Translations under genes and position numbers: made by a program | Part shown: piece by piece, positions 45,214-54,275 of the stretch | How the letters are laid out: the number at the start of each line of letters is the position of its first letter | Position numbering within the stretch: position 1 is the stretch's first letter | The notes under the pieces: generated by a model | What the model saw: only the letters and a program-made list of their open reading frames with translations | Database searches by the model: none | What the model was told of the DNA's origin: nothing | NCBI RefSeq assembly: GCF_014851905.1 | Contig: NZ_JACVAQ010000003.1 | Span: forward strand, 372,001 to 436,000 | From: Pseudomonas sp. PDM14 | GTDB taxonomy: Bacteria > Pseudomonadota > Gammaproteobacteria > Pseudomonadales > Pseudomonadaceae | Direction: 5' to 3' | Length of the DNA: 64,000 nt

Positions 45214-46728
45214 CTAGTCCTTGTTGTCCGGGGTGCCCGTTGCGCCACGCGGGCTGTCGGCCTCGAGTGCCTGCAGGGCTTTCTGCGCGCCTTCGTGCAG
45301 CGGGATGCCGATGCCGCGCTGGGCGTTGCCGAGGGACAGTTGGCTGCCCTGCACGCTGCCGCGCTGCAGCCACTGCGCGTCGAGGGAGAACACCTGGCGC
45401 ACCAGTTCCTCGGCCTCGCGGTTGGTCAGCTGGGTGTCGGTGAGCAGCAGGCTGCTCACCGCCAGGGTCGCAACGGCGGCCGGTTGCTGCGGGTAGGTGC
45501 CGGCAGGCAGCTGGAAGGCGAAGGTGCCGGGGCGCTGGTCGACGACCCGCGCAATGGCGTCGGGATCGAGTGGCAGCAGGCGCAGGTCGAGGGCTTCGCT
45601 GGCCGCGCGGATCTGGTCGGCCGGGGCGCCGATCACCTGGAACAGCGCATCGAGTTCGCCATCGCGCATGCGGGTCAGCGCCTGTTGCATGTCCAGGGCC
45701 GGTGCCGCGGCGAGGTCCTGCACGCCGAGGCCGTGGGCGCTGAGCACCGCCAGCGCGGTGTCGCGCGAGGCCGAGCCGGCGAGGCCGAGGCTGACGCGCT
45801 TGTCACGCAGCTCGGCGACGCTGTAGATCTCGCTGTTGCTGCGTACCAGCACGTGCAGCGGTTCCGGGTAGAGGCTGGCGAGGGCACGCAGGCTGATGTC
45901 GGCGCCGTCCTTGGCGAACAGCCCGCTGCCGTTGACGGCCTGCTGCGCGACATCACTCTGCGACAGGGCCAGCACCGCTTCGCCGCGGCGCAGCATGCGC
46001 AGGTTGTCGAGGCCACCGGCGGTGGTCAGCGGCAGCAGCTCGATGCCCTTGTCGCGCAACACGCCGCTAAGGGCATCGGCGAAGCGCGCGTACTGCCCGG
46101 CCTGCGGGCCGCCGGCCATGACGTAACCGCTGTGCAGGCGATTCAGGCGGCCTTGGATATTGTTCAGCGAGCGACCCAGCTCGTCGCGGATGATTGCCCG
46201 CTCGCGGTTGCCGCTGTCGCCGAGCTTGAGCGCGGTGCCGATGGCGCTGACCAGCTGTTCGCTGGGCACGCCGCCGGCTTGCTCGGGCATCGGTGCCCGT
46301 GGCGCGCTGAAACCCTGTGGCACCACGCTGTGCCAGGCGCCGTCGGCTTGCCGGTAGATCAGGCTGCCGTGCACCTTGAGCTGGTCGCCCCGGTGGTTGC
46401 CGCCGTTCTCGATCCCGGAGACGCCGCGCGGGCCGGCACCTAGGGCGCTGATCAGGCTGGCCACGCCGGGCGAGTCCCAGGAGCCGAAGTCCTGGTCCTG
46501 CTCGACCCGCAGCTGCGCATCGAAGTACACCACCACCCGCGCTTCGCCTTCCGGAGCATGGGCATCGGTGGCCGAGCCGCGGCGCTGCAGCTCAGTGATG
46601 CTCAGCACCTGCGCGGGAAAGGCCTGGGCCAGCTGGCGTTGCAGGTCGGCCTGCAGTTGCGCCTGGTCCGGGCCGCGCGAGCAGGCGCCGAGCAGGAGGG
46701 TCAGGGCAAGCAGAAAGAGACGCGGCAT
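45214..46728 (-). CDS. TAXI-family (TRAP-type) solute-binding lipoprotein
   Basis: A 504-residue lipoprotein. ATG 46728 (MPRLFLLALTLLLGACSRG) gives a clean signal with lipobox LGAC; a TTG two codons earlier would overlap gltS. The N-terminal part (about 20-150) is an extra domain with no clear family. From about 185 the TAXI fold appears: SGYVMAGGPQAGQYARFADA, ELLPLTTAGGLDNLRMLRRG, ALSQSDVAQQAVNGSGLF, and LRDKRVSLGLAGSASRDTAL. TAXI proteins normally feed a TRAP transporter, yet no TRAP permease is encoded here. It sits between gltS and a c-di-GMP sensor in one directional group. Confidence 0.85.
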   Translation of the reverse strand: MPRLFLLALTLLLGACSRGPDQAQLQADLQRQLAQAFPAQVLSITELQRRGSATDAHAPEGEARVVVYFDAQLRVEQDQDFGSWDSPGVASLISALGAGPRGVSGIENGGNHRGDQLKVHGSLIYRQADGAWHSVVPQGFSAPRAPMPEQAGGVPSEQLVSAIGTALKLGDSGNRERAIIRDELGRSLNNIQGRLNRLHSGYVMAGGPQAGQYARFADALSGVLRDKGIELLPLTTAGGLDNLRMLRRGEAVLALSQSDVAQQAVNGSGLFAKDGADISLRALASLYPEPLHVLVRSNSEIYSVAELRDKRVSLGLAGSASRDTALAVLSAHGLGVQDLAAAPALDMQQALTRMRDGELDALFQVIGAPADQIRAASEALDLRLLPLDPDAIARVVDQRPGTFAFQLPAGTYPQQPAAVATLAVSSLLLTDTQLTNREAEELVRQVFSLDAQWLQRGSVQGSQLSLGNAQRGIGIPLHEGAQKALQALEADSPRGATGTPDNKD

Positions 46729-46730
46729 GT

Positions 46731-47924
46731 TCAACCCCCCAGGCCCGGAAAGCTGAGGAAGCCGGTGAGCACCAGCGCATTGAGCAGGTCGACGAGGAAG
46801 GCGCCCACCAGCGGCGCGACGACGAACGCCTGCGGCGCTGGGCCGTAGCGCTGGGCGACGGCCTGCATGTTGGCGATGGCGGTGGCCGTGGCGCCGACGG
46901 CGAAGCCGCAGAAGGCGGCGGACAGCACGGCGCCTTCGTAGTCACGGCCGCAGCAATTGAATACCACCCAGGTGGAGTAGAGCATGGCCAGCAGCGCCTG
47001 GCCGAGCAGCATCAGCAGCAGCGGCCCGGCGACGCTGGCGATCTGGCTGAAGTCCAGGGTCATCATGGTGATCACCAGGAACAGCGAGAGGGTCAACGAG
47101 GCCATCAGGCCGATGGCGTTGTCGTTCAGGTGCACGCCCAGCAGCCCGGCGCCATTGCGCAGCACCACGCCGAGCAGCAGGCACCAGAGGAATCCGGGCA
47201 GGGTCACCGCGCCCTCGCCAACCAGCCCGGCCAGCAGCGGCCCGCCGACCAGGGCCAGTAGGGTGGCGGCCAGCACCAGGATGAAGTTGCGCGTGTCCAC
47301 CGGCGGTGCCGCGAGCAGCTCCTCGGCGCTGACGTCATCGCCCTGGGCGCGGCTGCCCCTGAGTTGGTGACGTTTGATCAGCCATTGTGCGACCGGCCCG
47401 CCGATGATGCCGCCGACCACCAGGCCGAGAGTGGCGAAAGTCATCGACAACTCCATGATCGACTGCAGGTTGTTCACCTCGGCGAAGCGTTCGGCGTAAG
47501 CCGCGCCAGTGCCGTGGCCGCCGACCAGGGTGATGGTGCCGCCCACCAGGCCCATCAGTGGGTGCATGTCGAGGCCCCAGGCGATGGCCACGCCGAGCAG
47601 ATTCTGCAGGAACAGGAAGGGAATCAGGGCCAGGGTGAACAGCAGCAGGCGCTTGCCGCCCTGCCTGAGCAGCGCCAGGTTGGCCGACAGCCCGACGGCG
47701 GCGAAGAAGGCCAGCAGCAGGCTGGGCTTCATGCTCATGTCGAACTGCAGGCTGAGGTTGGCAAAGCGCCCGAGCAGGGCGAAGGCGACGGCGAAGAGTA
47801 CGCCGCCGGTGATCGGGTCGGGGATGTTGTAGCGCGACAGCACGGGGATCAGCTGGTTGATCACCCGTCCGAGCAGCAAGACCAGCACGGCGACCAGAAG
47901 GGTTTCCACGGGTTGCAACGTCAC
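46731..47924 (-). CDS. gltS: sodium/glutamate symporter GltS
   Basis: A 397-residue inner-membrane transporter that takes up glutamate with Na+. GTG 47924 is chosen: AGGAG lies seven bases before it, and the product begins with VTLQPVETLLVAVLVLLLG-type sequence (initiator Met). Family motifs include NIPDPITGGVLFAVAFAL, GLVGGTITLVGGHGTGAAYA with the substrate loop, and the matching second-half segment SAAFCGFAVGATATAIANM. The stop is two bases before the start of the TAXI gene, so they share a transcript. Confidence 0.92.
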   Translation of the reverse strand: MTLQPVETLLVAVLVLLLGRVINQLIPVLSRYNIPDPITGGVLFAVAFALLGRFANLSLQFDMSMKPSLLLAFFAAVGLSANLALLRQGGKRLLLFTLALIPFLFLQNLLGVAIAWGLDMHPLMGLVGGTITLVGGHGTGAAYAERFAEVNNLQSIMELSMTFATLGLVVGGIIGGPVAQWLIKRHQLRGSRAQGDDVSAEELLAAPPVDTRNFILVLAATLLALVGGPLLAGLVGEGAVTLPGFLWCLLLGVVLRNGAGLLGVHLNDNAIGLMASLTLSLFLVITMMTLDFSQIASVAGPLLLMLLGQALLAMLYSTWVVFNCCGRDYEGAVLSAAFCGFAVGATATAIANMQAVAQRYGPAPQAFVVAPLVGAFLVDLLNALVLTGFLSFPGLGG

Positions 47925-48261
47925 ATCGACACTCCTAGGGCGAGCAGGGCGCACGGCGTCGGGGGGTGACGCGGGCGGGCCTGCGGGACGGACAGGAGCA
48001 AAGCCTGGCTGCCGTGGTTGACTGGTACATGTCTAGTTAAGGAATGACCGCCTGTCGACCGTGAAGGTTCGCCTGGCGTGCAAATGGAAAGCCTTGCGCT
48101 GCGCCTTGGCGGTGGTCCGAACCCCCGTTGCGGTTTCAGTGTCGTGCTCGCGTGCGGGGAGCCAGCCAAGGCGGCAGGTCGTTGGGCTCGGCAGCAAAAG
48201 CAAACGCCGCCGGGCCATGGCCGGGCGGCGTTGTAGGGCGCAGCGTGACGAGGGGCGGTGA
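47925..48261. other. 337-bp gap: gltS upstream region and terminator of the oxidoreductase gene
   Basis: Nothing that codes is visible. The left part must hold the gltS promoter (minus strand); the right end holds the terminator at 48203-48232. No operator or repeat was recognised between them. Confidence 0.6.
48203..48232 (-). terminator. terminator after the oxidoreductase gene
   Basis: Near-perfect palindrome AACGCCGCC...GGCGGCGTT around CCATGG, followed on the minus strand by TTTGCTTTTG. Confidence 0.75.
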
Positions 48262-49293
48262 TCAGAAGCCTTCGAGCACGATCTTGCCGCGCGACGTGCC
48301 GCTTTCCAGTTGCGCGTGGGCGCGGCGCAGGTTGGCGGCGTTGATGCTGCCGTAGTGCTCGCCGAGGGTGGTCTTCAGCACGCCATCGTCGATCAGTTGG
48401 CTGACGCGATTGAGCAGACGATGCTGCTCGCTCATGTCCTCGGTCTGGAACAGCGAGCGGGTGTACATGAACTCCCAGTGCAGCGACAGGCTCTTGCGCT
48501 TGAGCTTGACCACGTCGAGCTGCGCCGGGTCGTCGATCAGGCCAAGTTTGCCTTGCGGCGCCAGGGCCTCGACCAGTTGCTCGAAGTGCTGGTCGGTGTT
48601 GGTCAGGCTGGCGACGTGGGTCACCTGGGGGATGCCGATGCGCGCCAGCTCGGCGGCCAGCGGCTGGCTGTGGTCGATGACGTGATGCGCGCCGAGCTCG
48701 CGGACCCAGGCCTGGGTTTCCGGGCGCGAGGCAGTGCCGATCACCGTGGCGCCGGTGAGTTGCCGCGCCAGTTGCACCAGGATCGAGCCGACGCCACCGG
48801 CCGCACCGACGATCAGCAGGGTTTGCTGGGCATTGTTGGGGTTGCCGTCATGACGATGGTTCTCGGCGATCTGCAGGCGCTCGAACAGCAGTTCCCAGGC
48901 AGTGATCGCGGTCAGCGGCAGGGCGGCGGCGCGGGCGAAATCCAGCGAGCCGGGCATGCGCCCGACCAGGCGCTCGTCGACCACGTGCAGCTCGCTGTTG
49001 GCACCGGGGCGATCCAGGGCGCCGGCGTAGAACACCTGATCGCCGGCGCGGAAGTGGCGCACTTCGTCTCCCACCGCGACGACCACACCGGCCACGTCCC
49101 AGCCGAGTACCTTGGCCTCGCCATTGGCAGGCGCCACGTTGCGGCGGATCTTGGTATCCACCGGGTTGACCGAGATGGCTTTGACCTCGACCAGCAGGTC
49201 GTGGGGTCCGGGTGTCGGCGCGGCCAGCGCGATATCGAGCAGGGCTTCGGGATGGTCGATGGGCAGGGACTGGTAGTAGGCGATGGCTTTCAT
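48262..49293 (-). CDS. quinone-oxidoreductase-like (zinc-binding alcohol dehydrogenase family) protein
   Basis: A 343-residue medium-chain dehydrogenase/reductase. ATG 49293 (MKAIAYYQSLPIDHPEALLD) follows AAGGAA. The catalytic N-terminal domain has VKAISVNPVDTKIRRNVAPA and VLGWDVAGVVVAVGDEVRHF; no catalytic zinc cysteines are seen, as in NADPH:quinone reductases. The Rossmann part has LLIVGAAGGVGSILVQLARQ. The end, GTSRGKIVLEGF, is typical. Divergent from a LysR gene at 49540, which probably controls it. Confidence 0.9.
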   Translation of the reverse strand: MKAIAYYQSLPIDHPEALLDIALAAPTPGPHDLLVEVKAISVNPVDTKIRRNVAPANGEAKVLGWDVAGVVVAVGDEVRHFRAGDQVFYAGALDRPGANSELHVVDERLVGRMPGSLDFARAAALPLTAITAWELLFERLQIAENHRHDGNPNNAQQTLLIVGAAGGVGSILVQLARQLTGATVIGTASRPETQAWVRELGAHHVIDHSQPLAAELARIGIPQVTHVASLTNTDQHFEQLVEALAPQGKLGLIDDPAQLDVVKLKRKSLSLHWEFMYTRSLFQTEDMSEQHRLLNRVSQLIDDGVLKTTLGEHYGSINAANLRRAHAQLESGTSRGKIVLEGF

Positions 49294-49539
49294 GCGTGGG
49301 ATTCCTTGGGCAGGCTCGGGATGCAAGGCGAACGCAGAGCTTAGGTTCCATAGGAAAAGTCGTCGAGCCAGGGGCCGAGCCCGCCATTTCTGAGCAGGCA
49401 TCGGCGCTGTGCCGAGCGCTTTTCACATGCAACCGGATGGCGCTGCAGTGAGTGGGGCCATGTTGGTCTATCTCATTGGCGAGAAAAACCAGTGCAGGTT
49501 AGAGTCTCTTTCAATCTTATTTTGATAATGGAGGCGGCG

Positions 49540-50460
49540 ATGCTACGCCTGGACGACCTCGAACTGTTTGCCCGTACCGCCGAGCTGGGCAGCTTGTCTG
49601 CCGCTGCGCGGGCGTTGGACTGCTCCCCGGCGGTGGCGAGCGCCGCGCTCAAGCGCCTGGAGCAGCAGCTCGAGGCGCGCCTGTTCATTCGCTCCACGCG
49701 CAGCCTGCGCCTGACTGCCGAGGGGGAGCAGTTCCTGGCTTACGCCAGTACTGCGCTGCAGAGCCTGGAAGAAGGGCGACAGGCGCTGGCCGGCGGCAAG
49801 AGCGCGATCAGTGGTGTGCTGCAGCTGTCGGCACCGTCGGATTTCGGGCGCAACGTGTTGCTGCCCTGGCTCGACGCATTCCAGCGCGAGCACCCGCAGC
49901 TGAGCCTGCGCCTGCTGCTCAGCGATCGCGTCACCGACCTGTTCCGCCAACCGGTGGACATCGCCCTGCGCTACGGTGAGCCGGAGGACTCCAGCCTGGT
50001 GGCGCTGCCCGTGGCCGCCACCAACCGCCGCGTGCTGTGTGCCGCGCCGAGCTACTTCGCCGCCCACGGTCGCCCGCTGCAGCCGGACGATCTGGCCGAC
50101 CACAACTGCCTGCTGTACATGCTCGGTGGCCGCGTGCACGAGCGTTGGGCATTCAGCGAAGGGCGGCGCACGGTGAGCGTGACCGTGGCCGGCAACCGTG
50201 TCAGCGACGATGCCGATGTGGTGCGGCGCTGGGCCGTGGCGGGGCAGGGCGTGACCTACAAGTCCTGGCTCGACGTGGCGGGCGACGTAAAGGCCGGGCG
50301 TCTGACATTGGCCCTGGACGGCTACCTCGGCGAGCCGACGCCGCTGAACCTGATCTGCGCCCATCGTGCGCAGTTGAGCAAGCCGGTGCACCTGTTGCGC
50401 GAATTCCTCCAGCAACGCTGCGCCGAGCTGCTGGCGCAGGCGCCCTGGCAGGCACGCTGA
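49540..50460 (+). CDS. LysR-family transcriptional regulator
   Basis: A 306-residue regulator. ATG 49540 follows GGAGG by five bases. The DNA-binding domain reads MLRLDDLELFARTAELGSLS and ALDCSPAVASAALKRLEQQL. The effector domain begins GVLQLSAPSDFGRNVLLPWL. Divergent from the oxidoreductase gene with a 246-bp spacer; such pairs usually form a regulator-target unit. Confidence 0.9.
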   Translation: MLRLDDLELFARTAELGSLSAAARALDCSPAVASAALKRLEQQLEARLFIRSTRSLRLTAEGEQFLAYASTALQSLEEGRQALAGGKSAISGVLQLSAPSDFGRNVLLPWLDAFQREHPQLSLRLLLSDRVTDLFRQPVDIALRYGEPEDSSLVALPVAATNRRVLCAAPSYFAAHGRPLQPDDLADHNCLLYMLGGRVHERWAFSEGRRTVSVTVAGNRVSDDADVVRRWAVAGQGVTYKSWLDVAGDVKAGRLTLALDGYLGEPTPLNLICAHRAQLSKPVHLLREFLQQRCAELLAQAPWQAR

Positions 50461-50549
50461 AGCCGGGGGTTTGCTGGGTGCTCGGGAGGAGGGTGGTGCA
50501 GCCTGCGTTGCCATCCATGGCAGGGTGCGGGTGAGGCGAGTGGGCGGAG

Positions 50550-51212
50550 CTAGCTGCGCGGCGGCGGTGTGAGCCCGCAACCCTTGAGAATGATGCGTTC
50601 GAGGTTGTCGGCGGCTTCGTCGAAGTCGGCCTTCTTCAGGCTGTTCTTGCCGGTGAAGCGGCAGATCTGGCTGGCGAAATCAGCGTAGTGCTGGGTGCTG
50701 CCCCAGAGCAGGAAGATCAGGTGCACCGGGTCGATCGGGTCCAGCTTGCCGGCGTCGATCCAGGCCTGGAACACCGCCGCACGGCCGCGGAACCAGTCGC
50801 GGTAGTCCTGGGTGAAGTGGCCGCTGAGGTGCTCGCCACCGCTGATCACTTCCATGGCGAAGATGCGCGAGGCCAGCGGCTGGTTGCGCGAGAACTCCAG
50901 CTTGGCGCGGATGTAGCTGCTCAGCGCGGCAGCCGGGTCGTCGTCGACGCTCAGGTAGTTGAAGGTCGCGTCCCACTGGTCGAGCACGTTGCTCAACACC
51001 GCCACGTACAACCCCAGCTTGCTGCTGAAGTAATAGTGCAGGTTGGCCTTGGGCAGCCCCACCGCCTGGGCGATGGTGTTCATGCTGGTGCCTTTGTAGC
51101 CATGGCGGGCAAATTGTTCTTCGGCGGCGGCGATGATCGCTTTTTCGTTCTTCTGGCGAATGCGGCCGGCCGGTTTTCCGGTACTTGGAGGGGGGGAAGC
51201 TGGAGCGGGCAT
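50550..51212 (-). CDS. TetR-family regulator, RutR-like
   Basis: A 220-residue repressor. ATG 51212 opens a proline-rich lead (MPAPASPPPSTGKPAG) and then the helix-turn-helix: EEQFARHGYKGTSMNTIAQA, VGLPKANLHYYFSSK. The C-terminal domain has LEFSRNQPLASRIFAMEVI and DPIDPVHLIFLLWGSTQHYA. The last segment is close to E. coli RutR (IDPQHLIFMIWASTQHYADF as I recall it), a pyrimidine-responsive regulator. No pyrimidine catabolic gene is in view, so the target is unknown. Confidence 0.85.
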   Translation of the reverse strand: MPAPASPPPSTGKPAGRIRQKNEKAIIAAAEEQFARHGYKGTSMNTIAQAVGLPKANLHYYFSSKLGLYVAVLSNVLDQWDATFNYLSVDDDPAAALSSYIRAKLEFSRNQPLASRIFAMEVISGGEHLSGHFTQDYRDWFRGRAAVFQAWIDAGKLDPIDPVHLIFLLWGSTQHYADFASQICRFTGKNSLKKADFDEAADNLERIILKGCGLTPPPRS

Positions 51213-51432
51213 GTATAGGTTCCGTACAAAAAACAACGGCAGGGTGTGAACAGATAACCCACGGCGAGTCACGAAACAACCCTCCTGCGTCAAAAACGCG
51301 TGCTGTTCAGACGATGGGTTAAAAAATGACCCGAAAACGCCAGAAAACCGACTAATCGCTCAGGTTTTTTACGCTGGAAAGTGATCACAAAGATTCGGTG
51401 CAGGCCACGTGGTACGGGCGTTCCAGCTCTAT

Positions 51433-51837
51433 TCAGGTGTCGCTTGCGTTGGCGTGATCAGTCGATACGCCAATGCGCCATCCATTGGCCGTCCGGATCA
51501 GGTTGTAGGACTCGCGCCAGCCGCCGAGCACTTCGGCTCGGGCGTCGAGCAGCTCCCAGCTCAGGCTGGCCAGCGCCGCGCCGGCTCCCAGCGGCGTGAC
51601 CTGTAGCGTGTGGAAACGACAGGCCCTGCAGCCATCGGCGAAGTACTGGTCGACGATGCCCTGAAAGTACGCGCCGATGTCGGCATGACAGGTGAACAGA
51701 CGGGCCTCGCCCGCCGCATCGAAGGCCAGGTAGGGCGCGGCGTAGCGTTCGGCGATGAGCGTTCCGTCGAACGAGGCGAAGGCGTCTATGAAGGCATCGA
51801 AGAATCGCCGCATGGCGTCCTGCATGGCGTCCTGCAT
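51433..51837 (-). CDS. SnoaL/NTF2-like fold protein
   Basis: A 134-residue protein with the cone-shaped NTF2-like pattern: RRFFDAFIDAFASFDGTLIA, ARLFTCHADIGAYFQGIVDQ and SLSWELLDARAEVLGGWRES. ATG 51837 is preferred: AGGAG is seven bases before it, whereas the frame's first start (a TTG at 51861) overlaps the LysR stop. The start is followed by two exact copies of ATGCAGGACGCC, so the product begins MQDAMQDAM and three ATGs are in frame. It is the second gene after bauR; function unknown. Confidence 0.75.
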   Translation of the reverse strand: MQDAMQDAMRRFFDAFIDAFASFDGTLIAERYAAPYLAFDAAGEARLFTCHADIGAYFQGIVDQYFADGCRACRFHTLQVTPLGAGAALASLSWELLDARAEVLGGWRESYNLIRTANGWRIGVSTDHANASDT

Positions 51838-51857
51838 GGCGTGCTCCTGGGGCGGGT

Positions 51858-52778
51858 TCAACGGGTCGAGGCCAGGGCTTCGAGGAAACTCTCCAGCACC
51901 AGTTGCGGGCGCCGGCCCTTGCGCGTCACGGCGGCCATGTTCAGGTCATAGAAACGCGACGCCGGCTTGAGCACCCGCAGGCGCCCCTGCTGCACCCACT
52001 GTTGGGCGTAATGATCGGGCAGGTAGCCGATGTAGCGCCCGGTGAGCAGGAGGAAGGCCATGCCCTCGCGGTCCGAGGCGCTCGCCGTGCAGTTGAGCAC
52101 CTGGTACTGCGCCTGGATCTCCGGCGGCAGGCGGAAGGTCGGGGCGATGGCGTCCTGGGCGTTGAGTCGGCTTTCCGAGAGTTGCTGATCGTCGACATAG
52201 AACAGCGGGTGGCCGACCGCGCAGTACAGTAGCGAGCGCTCTTCATACAGCGGCTGGTATTCCAGGCCGGACAGCGTGTGGCTCTGCGGCACCACGCCGA
52301 CGTGCAGGCTGCCGTCGAGTACGCCCTGTTCCACCTCGCTCGGCGGGGTCATGCGGATCTGGATGCGCACGTCCGGACCGCGCTCCTTGAGGCGTGCCAG
52401 AGCATGGGTGATGCGCATGTGCGGCACCGTCACCAGGTTGTCGGTAAGGCCGATGTGCAGCTCGCCGCGCAACTGCTGGTGCAGGCCGTTGACCTCACCG
52501 CGGAAGCTCTCCAGCGCGCCCAGCAGCTGCAGGGTCGACTGATAAACCTCGCGGCCTTCCTCGGTCAGGGCGAAGCCGGCGCGCCCGCGCTGGCACAGGC
52601 GCAGGCCCAGGCGCTGCTCCAGGTCGCTCATTTGTTGGCTGATTGCCGAGCGGCCGATGCCGAGCACGGCTTCGGCGGCGGAGAAGCCGCCGCACTCGAC
52701 GACGCTGCGGAACAGCCGCAGCAGGCGGATTTCAAAGTCGCTGACTTGTGCCAGGGGTTCGGAACGGCGCGTGCTCAT
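51858..52778 (-). CDS. bauR: LysR-family regulator of beta-alanine catabolism, BauR
   Basis: A 306-residue LysR regulator. The DNA-binding region includes GFSAAEAVLGIGRSAISQQM and SDLEQRLGLRLCQRGRAGFA; the effector domain starts GELHIGLTDNLVTVPHMRIT. It is divergent from bauA, the same arrangement as PA0133-PA0132 of P. aeruginosa, where BauR activates bauABCD in response to beta-alanine. A palindrome fitting a LysR site lies in the shared gap (52786-52806), eight bases from its own start, suggesting autoregulation. Confidence 0.82.
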   Translation of the reverse strand: MSTRRSEPLAQVSDFEIRLLRLFRSVVECGGFSAAEAVLGIGRSAISQQMSDLEQRLGLRLCQRGRAGFALTEEGREVYQSTLQLLGALESFRGEVNGLHQQLRGELHIGLTDNLVTVPHMRITHALARLKERGPDVRIQIRMTPPSEVEQGVLDGSLHVGVVPQSHTLSGLEYQPLYEERSLLYCAVGHPLFYVDDQQLSESRLNAQDAIAPTFRLPPEIQAQYQVLNCTASASDREGMAFLLLTGRYIGYLPDHYAQQWVQQGRLRVLKPASRFYDLNMAAVTRKGRRPQLVLESFLEALASTR

Positions 52779-52785
52779 TGTTTAG

Positions 52786-52806
52786 TTATCTTTAAACTGA
52801 AGATAA
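52786..52806. promoter_or_regulatory. putative BauR operator
   Basis: TTATCTT-TAAACTG-AAGATAA: perfect seven-base arms around a seven-base centre, containing the ATC-N9-GAT/T-N11-A form of LysR-type sites, in the bauR-bauA gap. Confidence 0.65.
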
Positions 52807-52914
52807 GAAAAGTTGGGTTTTAGTGACTTTATGCCCGTGGCACCTTGCACTGCAACAACGCCGTGGGCACGCGCCTGCGGCAACACCCGTTTCCCTGCCC
52901 GCGAGAGCCGCACC

Positions 52915-54261
52915 ATGAACATGCCGCAGACCGCCACTCCATCCCTGGCCAGCCAGCTCAAGCTGGACGCGCACTGGATGCCCTTCTCCGCCAACCGCAA
53001 CTTCAAGCGCGACCCGCGCCTGATCGTCGCCGCCGAAGGCAACATCCTCATCGACGACCAGGGCCGCCGCGTGTTCGACAGCCTCTCCGGCCTGTGGACC
53101 TGTGGCGCCGGCCACAGCCGCAAGGAAATCCAGGAAGCCGTGGCCAAGCAGCTCGGCACCCTCGACTACTCGCCGGGCTTCCAGTACGGCCACCCGCTGT
53201 CGTTCAAGCTGGCGGAGAAGATTGCCGACCTGCTGCCGGGCGAGCTCAACCACGTGTTCTTCACCGGCTCCGGCTCCGAGTGTGCCGACACCGCGGTGAA
53301 GATGGCCAAGGCCTACTGGCGTCTGAAGGGCCAACCGGCCAAGACCAAGTTCATCGGTCGCGCCCGTGGCTACCACGGCGTGAACATCGCCGGCACCGCC
53401 CTGGGCGGTATCGGTGGCAACCGCAAGATGTACGGCCAACTGATGGACGCCGACCACCTGCCGCACACCCTGCAGCCGGGCATGGCCTTTACCAAGGGCA
53501 TGGCCGAGACTGGCGGCGTAGAGCTGGCCAACGAGCTGCTCAAGCTGATCGAGCTGCACGATGCCTCCAACATCGCCGCTGTCATCGTCGAGCCACTGTC
53601 CGGTTCCGCCGGCGCGCTGATTCCGCCGAAGGGCTACCTGGAGCGCCTGCGTGAGATCTGCACCCAGCACAACATCCTGCTGATCTTCGACGAAGTGATC
53701 ACCGGCTTCGGCCGCATGGGCAAGTGGAGCGGCGCGGAATACTTCGGCGTCACCCCGGACATCCTCAACGCCGCCAAGCAGATCACCAACGGTGCCATCC
53801 CGCTGGGTGCGGTGGTGGCCTCCAAGGAGATCTACGACACCTTCATGCACCAGGCCATCCCTGAGCACATGATCGAGTTCACCCACGGCTACACCTACTC
53901 GGCGCACCCGGTCGCCTGCGCCGCCGGCCTGGCCACCCTGGAGCTGCTGGAGAAGGACAACCTGATCCAGCAGTCCGCCGACCTCGCGCCGCACTTCGAG
54001 AACGTTCTGCACGGCCTCAAGGGCAGCAAGCACGTCATCGACATCCGCAACTGCGGCCTGGTCGGTGCCCTGCAACTGGCCCCGCGTGACGGCGACCCGA
54101 GCATCCGCCCGTTCGAAACCGGCATGGCCCTGTGGAAAGCCGGCTTCTATGTGCGCTTCGGTGGCGACACCCTGCAGTTCGGGCCGACCTTCAACACCAA
54201 GCCGGAAGAACTCGACCGCCTGTTCGACGCCGTCGGCGAAACCCTCGGCAAGATCGACTGA
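52915..54261 (+). CDS. bauA: beta-alanine:pyruvate aminotransferase BauA
   Basis: A 448-residue class III PLP aminotransferase that converts beta-alanine and pyruvate to malonate semialdehyde and alanine. ATG 52915 (MNMPQTATPSLASQLKLDAH) follows GAGAG and gives the length I recall for the P. aeruginosa enzyme. HWMPFSANRNFKRDPRLIVA and GLWTCGAGHSRKEIQEAVAK are typical of omega-amino acid transaminases. LLIFDEVITGFGRMGKW holds the cofactor-binding Asp, and the lysine in AKQITNGAIPLGAVVAS forms the Schiff base. bauR is divergent; the downstream bauC handles the product. Confidence 0.92.
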   Translation: MNMPQTATPSLASQLKLDAHWMPFSANRNFKRDPRLIVAAEGNILIDDQGRRVFDSLSGLWTCGAGHSRKEIQEAVAKQLGTLDYSPGFQYGHPLSFKLAEKIADLLPGELNHVFFTGSGSECADTAVKMAKAYWRLKGQPAKTKFIGRARGYHGVNIAGTALGGIGGNRKMYGQLMDADHLPHTLQPGMAFTKGMAETGGVELANELLKLIELHDASNIAAVIVEPLSGSAGALIPPKGYLERLREICTQHNILLIFDEVITGFGRMGKWSGAEYFGVTPDILNAAKQITNGAIPLGAVVASKEIYDTFMHQAIPEHMIEFTHGYTYSAHPVACAAGLATLELLEKDNLIQQSADLAPHFENVLHGLKGSKHVIDIRNCGLVGALQLAPRDGDPSIRPFETGMALWKAGFYVRFGGDTLQFGPTFNTKPEELDRLFDAVGETLGKID

Positions 54262-54275
54262 GAAGATTCAACGTA

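Noticed and set aside
42919..46443. 1174-residue open frame antisense to the sensor and TAXI genes
   Set aside because: It crosses two well-supported minus-strand genes and has the Ala/Gly/Val/Gln-rich composition of a codon-position shadow.
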